10,619 nucleotides of DNA from Larix sibirica (taxonomy: Eukaryota; Streptophyta; Pinopsida; Pinales; Pinaceae), in the NCBI GenBank assembly GCA_004151065.3, contig NWUY0303886931.1, positions 1 to 10,619 on the forward strand, read 5' to 3'. Both the position numbers and the translations under genes were made by a program. The notes beneath the pieces are model-generated. The model saw only the letters and a program-made list of their open reading frames with translations. It searched no databases and was not told the DNA's origin. The first letter of the stretch is position 1, and every line of letters begins with the position of its first letter. Of the stretch, positions 6,189-10,619 are shown piece by piece.

Positions 6189-8564
6189 CTATATTACGCC
6201 TTTGTTGATTTGCGTAAGCATAGTAAGGACGTCTCTGCTAGTGGGACGCTTGTGCGGATCATCGTCAGTGCAGAAGCAAGCAATCTTCAAAACAAGCAAC
6301 ATTTGATCATCGTACCCTTTTCCTCTGAGACATGGATCTATGGCCGTTGATGCTGTCTCGGAATTGACAATACTCCTCAACCATAGTGGAACACTAGCCT
6401 GTGAGATTTCCTGGAAGAAATCATGAGATGGTTCCTTACCTGTAACCAGAAAAGCAAGGACCACCCCAAAACTATACACATCAGACTTTATTGTGAACTT
6501 TAATGTCTGATGGTATTCGGGAGCAATATATCCCACCGTTCCAGCTACATTTGAGCTACTTGCATGGGTGGCTGCTTCAGGGAGTGCCTTTGCAAGACCG
6601 AAATCTGCAATACGAGCCTCAAAGTCCTCGTCAAGAAGAATGTTTCCAGGTTTGAGATCACGATGAATGATGATCCTAGGAGTGCAGTTATAATGCAAGT
6701 ATTGAAGACCCGAGGCAATTCCCAAGGCAATCTTATGGCGAATGGGCCATGTTAATTCCAATGTACCTTCTCTAACCTTTGTTAAGGCTTGTTGGAGACT
6801 GCCATTCTTCATGTATTCATAAACTAATAGATGACAATCATGCCTTGCAACATAAGCTAGAAGGGCAACGAGGTTTCTGTGCCTGATATGACCTAGAGTC
6901 TCCAACTCAGAGCGAATTTGCTTCCTCCGTTTGTCCAGAAGCTTACTGCTGTCGTCGTCTCTTAAATCTGAGGGATTGGGAGTTATTTGATGGATTCTCT
7001 TAATCGCGATTTCCTTTCCATAAGGAAGGCGTGCTTTAAAAACATCCCCTGACCCACCTGTGCCTATAGGCTCCCCTGAAGTCAGCCCCTCCTCTGTCTC
7101 TAGGAATTCCAAATCCTTGGTCTTTTTAATGAGCGGACTGTAAATCACTGCACCCTGAACCTTGGGTTTTTCTCGGATATAGAACAAAAACATCCTGAAC
7201 AAGAATGAAAATACAAATGCAGCGATTGCTCCCATTACTATGCCTACCATCATACCAAAAGCCCACCTCATTTTATTATCAAGCTTGTGACTCCTTTTTC
7301 CCGACAACTGTGGTGCCGGTGCCGGGGCACCATACATCTCGCTTTGATTCCGATGATGGCTTGGAGCTGGAGCCGGGGCGGGAGCATGAGACACAGGTAT
7401 AGGAGATTCAAATAATACAAGCCTATTTTTCAGAGCAACTGAGTGTGAAGATTTATGCCACAGCATGCCAACAATCCATGAAAGGAATCTGTGTTGTGAT
7501 TGCTGCTGCTTCTGCCCTGAGATCTGTGATGTGGAATGTCCTGTGCCTGTTTTCGCTGGACAGGATTTAAGTGGCCACCCGCATAGCCCGGTATTGCCCA
7601 CAAAAGCACTAGGATCAGCTCCATGCTTGAACCAAGCTCCCTGCGGAATGGGACCCTCCAGATGATTGTTTGAGACATTCAAAAATCTCAGAGTTTTGAC
7701 CATTGCAAATGAAGGAGGGATTCTCCCAACCAAGAAATTGCTTGATACATCCAAGAACTGCAGGCCATCATTAGCTAATGCTGGAGGGAGTTCCCCTTGT
7801 AAAAAATTGCCTTGAAGATGGAGGACCACTAGAGATTGTAAGGAGCCTAAACTCTTAGGAATGGAGCCTACAAGCATGTTCCCATTGAATAAAATGGATT
7901 CTAAGGCTGATATCCGGGCTATGTCAGAAGGAATCATGCCTGTGAAATTGTTGTTGGCCAAGTCTAGATATTGAAGATGAGGAAAAGGGACTGATAGGCT
8001 ATCAGAAACAATGTTTGGAACCAGAAATGAGAGCTCACCTGAGAAATGGTTTTCAGAAAGATGCAATTCCTTGAGCTTTCTAAGGTTCAATTCAGAAGGA
8101 ATGGGTCCAGATAGCTTGTTTCCTCTCAGGTCCAAATATTCCAGCTTCAAGCACGCTGCAATGTCTTTCGTTAGCTTTCCAACTAGCATGTTATGCGCAA
8201 GAGAAAGACTTTTCAGTTCAGAGAGCCATCCGATGGCCGGAGACAAGCTACCTCCCAACTGTTTGGAATCCAATTCTAGGCTCACTACTCTTTCTTCAAC
8301 CGTCTCACCATTGGCAGCAATTACTTCACCACATCCAACACCAGACCAACCACAGGGATTCTCTGATGAACTCCAATCACCCAAAACTAATGAATTCACA
8401 CTCAGCACGCTCCTTATTTCAACAAGAGCCCGAGCATCTTGGTCAAGCCCTCTGCTTGAATAAAAAACATCTCTATGCACAGTGCTAAAACCATGAAGAG
8501 AACTTACCAGGAAAACAATATAGAAGAGTAAAGAAACCAAGTGAAATCTGCAATTCAAGTCCAT
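6189..8564 (-). CDS. SOBIR1-like: SOBIR1-like LRR receptor kinase
   Basis: This intact, intronless frame encodes 791 residues. In order: a signal peptide (about 1-25), an LRR N-cap with W64/C71/C78, about nine LRRs (93-315), a C-cap with CGWPLKSC, a Pro/Ala-rich outer stalk (337-430), a transmembrane helix (about 434-463), and a kinase (about 495-785). The helix has overlapping GxxxG motifs (G437, G441, G445), as in SOBIR1, where they mediate pairing with receptor-like proteins. SPLIKK-DL-FL at 476-488, a long loop between the ATP lysine and the alpha-C helix, and a long match around the activation segment all point to SOBIR1. Key residues are K522, E553, H634-R635-D636, D654-F655-G656 and A681-P682-E683, so an active RD-type kinase is expected, at the plasma membrane in immune signalling. 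The start ATG has a good context (GCGATGG). Oddities are more LRRs than the five I recall for the Arabidopsis protein (641 residues) and an extra Ile before HRD. It could be a diverged paralogue rather than the strict orthologue. Confidence 0.93.
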   Translation of the reverse strand: MDLNCRFHLVSLLFYIVFLVSSLHGFSTVHRDVFYSSRGLDQDARALVEIRSVLSVNSLVLGDWSSSENPCGWSGVGCGEVIAANGETVEERVVSLELDSKQLGGSLSPAIGWLSELKSLSLAHNMLVGKLTKDIAACLKLEYLDLRGNKLSGPIPSELNLRKLKELHLSENHFSGELSFLVPNIVSDSLSVPFPHLQYLDLANNNFTGMIPSDIARISALESILFNGNMLVGSIPKSLGSLQSLVVLHLQGNFLQGELPPALANDGLQFLDVSSNFLVGRIPPSFAMVKTLRFLNVSNNHLEGPIPQGAWFKHGADPSAFVGNTGLCGWPLKSCPAKTGTGHSTSQISGQKQQQSQHRFLSWIVGMLWHKSSHSVALKNRLVLFESPIPVSHAPAPAPAPSHHRNQSEMYGAPAPAPQLSGKRSHKLDNKMRWAFGMMVGIVMGAIAAFVFSFLFRMFLFYIREKPKVQGAVIYSPLIKKTKDLEFLETEEGLTSGEPIGTGGSGDVFKARLPYGKEIAIKRIHQITPNPSDLRDDDSSKLLDKRRKQIRSELETLGHIRHRNLVALLAYVARHDCHLLVYEYMKNGSLQQALTKVREGTLELTWPIRHKIALGIASGLQYLHYNCTPRIIIHRDLKPGNILLDEDFEARIADFGLAKALPEAATHASSSNVAGTVGYIAPEYHQTLKFTIKSDVYSFGVVLAFLVTGKEPSHDFFQEISQASVPLWLRSIVNSETASTAIDPCLRGKGYDDQMLLVLKIACFCTDDDPHKRPTSRDVLTMLTQINKGVI
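6666..6674 (-). other. Three isoleucine codons before the HRD motif
   Basis: Residues 631-633 are ATC ATC ATT, giving RIIIHRD. Plant receptor kinases, including SOBIR1 as I recall it, read RIIHRD or PIIHRD, so one residue is extra. The spacing from the YLH of helix E to HRD is also one longer than usual. Slippage in the short ATC run is a simple explanation. Confidence 0.7.
7311..7385 (-). other. Ala-Pro repeat segments in the receptor's outer stalk
   Basis: Residues 394-401 (APAPAPAP) and 413-418 (APAPAP) lie between the LRR C-cap and the membrane helix, separated by a histidine-rich linker with a possible N-glycosylation site at N406. Alternating Ala-Pro is the classic signal for proline hydroxylation and arabinogalactan addition in plant secreted proteins. 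Glycosylation itself is inferred, not seen. Confidence 0.7.
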
Positions 8565-8570
8565 CGCTTC

Positions 8571-8621
8571 TCAACAAACCCAACAGAGTACTAATATGCA
8601 AATTCTGATGATTAAGGTCAT
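8571..8621 (-). other. Possible upstream reading frame, 16 codons
   Basis: An ATG at 8619-8621 opens a 16-codon frame (MTLIIRIC...) that stops at 8571-8573, six bases before the main ATG. Such a close stop can limit or tune initiation at the main start. It counts only if this leader is in the mRNA, which is likely because of its short distance. Confidence 0.5.
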
Positions 8622-8682
8622 CAAAATCTGATTCAAACTTCTATCCACCCACCCATCAAGCAGAGAGCAATTACAAATCTCT
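8583..8682 (-). repeat. Leader duplication, copy 1 (near the start codon)
   Basis: This block just upstream of the receptor kinase ATG matches 8721-8816 in the same orientation. The best part (8616-8682 against 8751-8816) agrees at about 57 of 67 positions with one gap, and includes a CACCCATCAAGCAGA segment. It probably belongs to the 5' untranslated leader because it begins about 20 bp from the ATG. Confidence 0.85.
8633..8656 (-). other. Seven-codon uORF in leader copy 1 (MGGWIEV)
   Basis: The ATG at 8654-8656 opens MGGWIEV followed by TGA at 8633-8635. The same frame, with the same length and stop position, exists in the other leader copy. This could be simple shared ancestry of the duplicated DNA. 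Confidence 0.45.
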
Positions 8683-8720
8683 GCAAAGATTAATAATCTC
8701 AACTGGGTGTTAAGTACGTA

Positions 8721-8816
8721 TACAGAGTATAAGCAGATTTTGATGGTTATGGTCACCAAATCTCCTTCAAACTGCTATCCCCCCACCCATCAAGCAGAAA
8801 ACAATTACAGACCTCT
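8721..8816 (-). repeat. Leader duplication, copy 2 (distal)
   Basis: This is the second copy of the block at 8583-8682, offset by about 135 bp. Between the copies lie about 38 bp of unrelated sequence. Whether this copy is transcribed depends on the unknown start site. Confidence 0.85.
8767..8790 (-). other. Seven-codon uORF in leader copy 2 (MGGGIAV)
   Basis: The ATG at 8788-8790 opens MGGGIAV followed by TGA at 8767-8769. It differs from the frame in copy 1 at two of seven residues. It is functional only if transcription starts upstream of it. Confidence 0.4.
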
Positions 8817-9016
8817 AATCTGTGAATTGTATGAAAGTAGGCATGCTAAATCTTCTCCATCTTCCCTCAGTTTTCTACTATTTCACTCATCTAAACCTAT
8901 AAATTGGCTCTCCAATTACTGGCAGCAAATCAAGTGCCTTGCTTGCGTTCTCTCAGAGTGGAGAATGGAGAATTAGAGCTCCGACCACAGCATTTTAAAC
9001 CAAAAAATAAGTTGTC

Positions 9017-9310
9017 AGTCAAGATCCAAGCAGGATTGCACTTACCCTCATTATCCACGATCCTTCCAAAACGAAGAAGAAAAGGCAAACCTTACTTTTC
9101 CAGTCCATAAAAAGACTTCTTCAGAATGGTGAAAAAGAAAGACTTCTTCAGTCAATGAAGACCTACGGGCAAAAAAATTCCGAGTAACATGAGAAGTTGC
9201 CTCTACATTTCACAGACCTGTAAGGAATGGCCCAAAACAATTTGATTAGTCAATGAGTGGAAAATTCCTTGGCGTATGAAGTATCTCTGGAACCACGCAC
9301 GACATTGACT
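9017..9310. promoter_or_regulatory. W-box cluster upstream of the receptor kinase
   Basis: TTGACT occurs at 9017-9022, 9150-9155 and 9248-9253 on the minus strand and at 9305-9310 on the plus strand. A further TTGACA lies at 9318-9323 on the minus strand. They are about 450-750 bp upstream of the ATG. WRKY factors bind TTGAC(C/T) in promoters of defence genes, which suits an immune co-receptor. No convincing TATA box was found between them and the gene. Confidence 0.5.
9111..9151. repeat. Repeated 14-mer AAAGACTTCTTCAG
   Basis: The 14-mer occurs at 9111-9124 and 9138-9151, exactly 27 bases apart. The second copy overlaps a W-box (9150-9155). It could be a small promoter duplication. Confidence 0.85.
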
Positions 9311-9400
9311 TGTTCAGTGTCAACACAGATTCTACAAACAATCTGACAATTCTCAAATGGTAGCCATTAAAAGTATTTGGCTTTTTGTTTGCATTCACAC

Positions 9401-10115
9401 AATCAGATATAAATTAGAGCGAAGTTTCAGGACATCCACCACTGGTATATTATCATAATTAGATTCATATCATAATGACTTTAAGTTTGAATTTGGGTTT
9501 TACAGGAGAATCTCTCACATGTTAGAAGGATATTTAATCTAATTTTAGATTATGTTTCTACTTGAAATTTTCAAGGGTGTTGAGAATTTTGGTTGAAATT
9601 ATATATTGGGTTAAAAGCTAAAAAACAATTTACTGGTTATTTTGACCATTTTAATATTATATTCAAAAGTTCTGACAATTTATTATTGTATTTTATTAGT
9701 AAAAAAATATTTTATTTTATAAATAAGAAAAAAGTTGAGCTATATTTTACACAGAGAATAATCATTAAATTTGGACACCAATAAACACGTTAAAGAATTT
9801 ACTAAAATATTGCGTTCTTATAGACTAAAGTTCATATCATGATTTAAGTTTTGTTTTGGAAAATGTGCATTTTGATTCGCTAGAGTTTATTTCATGATTT
9901 AGATTTTATTTTGAAATATTTGAAGAATTGAATTAATAATATGGGTAAGTAGAGAGAGATGTCTGTGTTTTCAGATGTGAGGGTTTATGGCTTTCTATAA
10001 ATTATGCTATCTTTGATGATGAGAAGAAAGATATATCCTTAGTTTGCAATAAAAATTTTAGTTTTTATATGGAATTTTTTAAGGAGGAAAAACAAAGTAG
10101 ATGTAGACTTCCTAA
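9401..10115. other. Very AT-rich stretch with no gene
   Basis: Long A/T runs dominate and no frame resembles a known protein. A diverged tandem pair with a 55-bp period, built on TTCAT-TCATGATTTA-TTTT, lies at about 9828-9920, and a looser relative lies near 9463. This could be decayed transposon DNA or a matrix-attachment-like region; the sequence does not decide. Confidence 0.6.
9828..9920. repeat. Diverged 55-bp-period repeat pair
   Basis: AAGTTCATATCATGATTTAA (9828-9847) and GAGTTTATTTCATGATTTAG (9883-9902) align, and both continue into similar T-rich text. Low sequence complexity weakens the call. Confidence 0.5.
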
Positions 10116-10527
10116 ATGGAGCCATGCGGTTGTGGTATGATCTTGAAATTCAATCAATCTTATAGGTTCTATCTTTGGATGGGGTGTGGAACCGGCTGTA
10201 ACACTCATGCAAAACTTTTGGCATTATGGGGCCTATTAAAATTTGCCTCTAATATTGGTATTGTTGCTTTACATGTCCTTGGAGACCCCAAAGTGATATT
10301 GGATCGGGCTTCAAATGGCACAAAGCTACAGGTTCTATCTTTGCAACAATGGTGTGATAGGATAAGATCACTTATTGGAAATTTTCCTGAGATATATCCT
10401 TCAAACTTCCATCACACATATTTTATGTGAACTTAATACAGTTGCAGATGAATCACTTTTTGGAAAATTTGTTGAGATATCATTCACATCATATGGTAGG
10501 TTGGACTCTTTCTATGCCCACACTGGT
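10116..10527 (+). pseudogene. LINE (non-LTR) RNase H domain remnant
   Basis: The plus-strand frame to 10430 reads like the C-terminal RNase H (RVT_3 type) domain of plant LINE ORF2: CGCGMILKF, GCGTGCNTHAKLLALWGLL, LHVLGDPKVI and LQQWCDRIRSLIGNF in the family order. The catalytic glutamate usually found in RAELLALW is lysine (10212-10214), while the aspartate of GDPK (10284-10286) is kept. The final helix text (CELNTVAD) continues one base out of frame from about 10417, so a single-base frameshift lies just before it. The first catalytic aspartate and the reverse transcriptase upstream are not recognisable. RNase H would remove RNA from the cDNA hybrid; this copy is dead. Confidence 0.8.
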
Positions 10528-10619
10528 AAGCACTTGGTGTGATGGATCGCCTAAGAGAGTCATGGATCGATGATGGGGATGCCTAAGTCTAGAAGGGTGT
10601 TGTGTGGGGCAGGTATTGT

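Larger units (their letters stand above)
8817..9400 (-). promoter_or_regulatory. Upstream region of the receptor kinase gene
   Basis: No gene is called here. It holds the W-box cluster, a repeated 14-mer (9111-9151), and a plus-strand TATAAAT (8898-8904) that points away from the kinase. A plus-strand stretch from 8895 to 9110 stays open without an ATG at its head. It most likely serves as promoter and distal leader of the kinase gene. Confidence 0.5.

Noticed and set aside
7205-8463. Plus-strand open frames opposite the receptor kinase (for example 8011-8463)
   Set aside because: They are antisense shadows of the LRR and kinase coding sequence and have no independent support.
8622-8759. A longer 62-codon upstream frame on the minus strand reaching back to 8759
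   Set aside because: Its first codon is TTG, not ATG; only the 16-codon part from the ATG at 8619-8621 is a plausible uORF.

Overview
The window reads as nuclear DNA of a seed plant. It holds one intact, apparently single-exon receptor kinase gene on the minus strand, set in AT-rich DNA that is full of decayed retroelements and small duplications. A large, repeat-rich genome such as a gymnosperm is plausible, because the kinase ectodomain is longer than I recall for Arabidopsis SOBIR1 and the LINE RNase H remnant looks like those of large plant genomes. The species cannot be fixed from the sequence alone.

Layout. Positions 1-2415 are the 5' part of a Ty1-copia LTR retrotransposon on the minus strand: the 5' LTR (1962-2415), an initiator-Met tRNA primer binding site (1944-1961), then gag, protease and the start of integrase, all broken by stops, frame changes and lost motif residues. 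The element runs off the left edge. Positions 2416-3634 hold no gene but contain small tandem duplications (2859-2892 and 3214-3460). Positions 3635-6076 contain two diverged direct copies of a block of about 800 bp (3635-4440 and 5295-6076). The spacer between them carries a 138-bp tRNA-derived SINE (4918-5055) with near-perfect target-site duplications.

Positions 6189-8564 (minus) encode a 791-residue LRR receptor kinase whose transmembrane segment, juxtamembrane region and kinase domain match SOBIR1, the co-receptor of LRR receptor-like proteins in plant immunity. It differs from the Arabidopsis protein in three visible ways: about nine LRRs instead of five, Ala-Pro repeats outside the membrane, and one extra isoleucine just before the HRD catalytic loop. 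Upstream of the start codon is a diverged duplication of about 100 bp. Each copy carries a seven-codon upstream reading frame, and a third short frame ends six bases before the main ATG. Farther upstream (9017-9310) lie four W-box motifs, which fits a defence-responsive promoter.

Positions 9400-10100 are very AT-rich and show no gene. From 10116 to about 10527 a plus-strand remnant of a LINE RNase H domain is visible, with a lost catalytic glutamate and a frameshift.

I see no operon-like logic and no clear sign of a wholly new system. The most interesting points are the unusual SOBIR1-like receptor, its duplicated uORF-bearing leader, and the W-boxes found in both its promoter and the nearby retrotransposon LTR.
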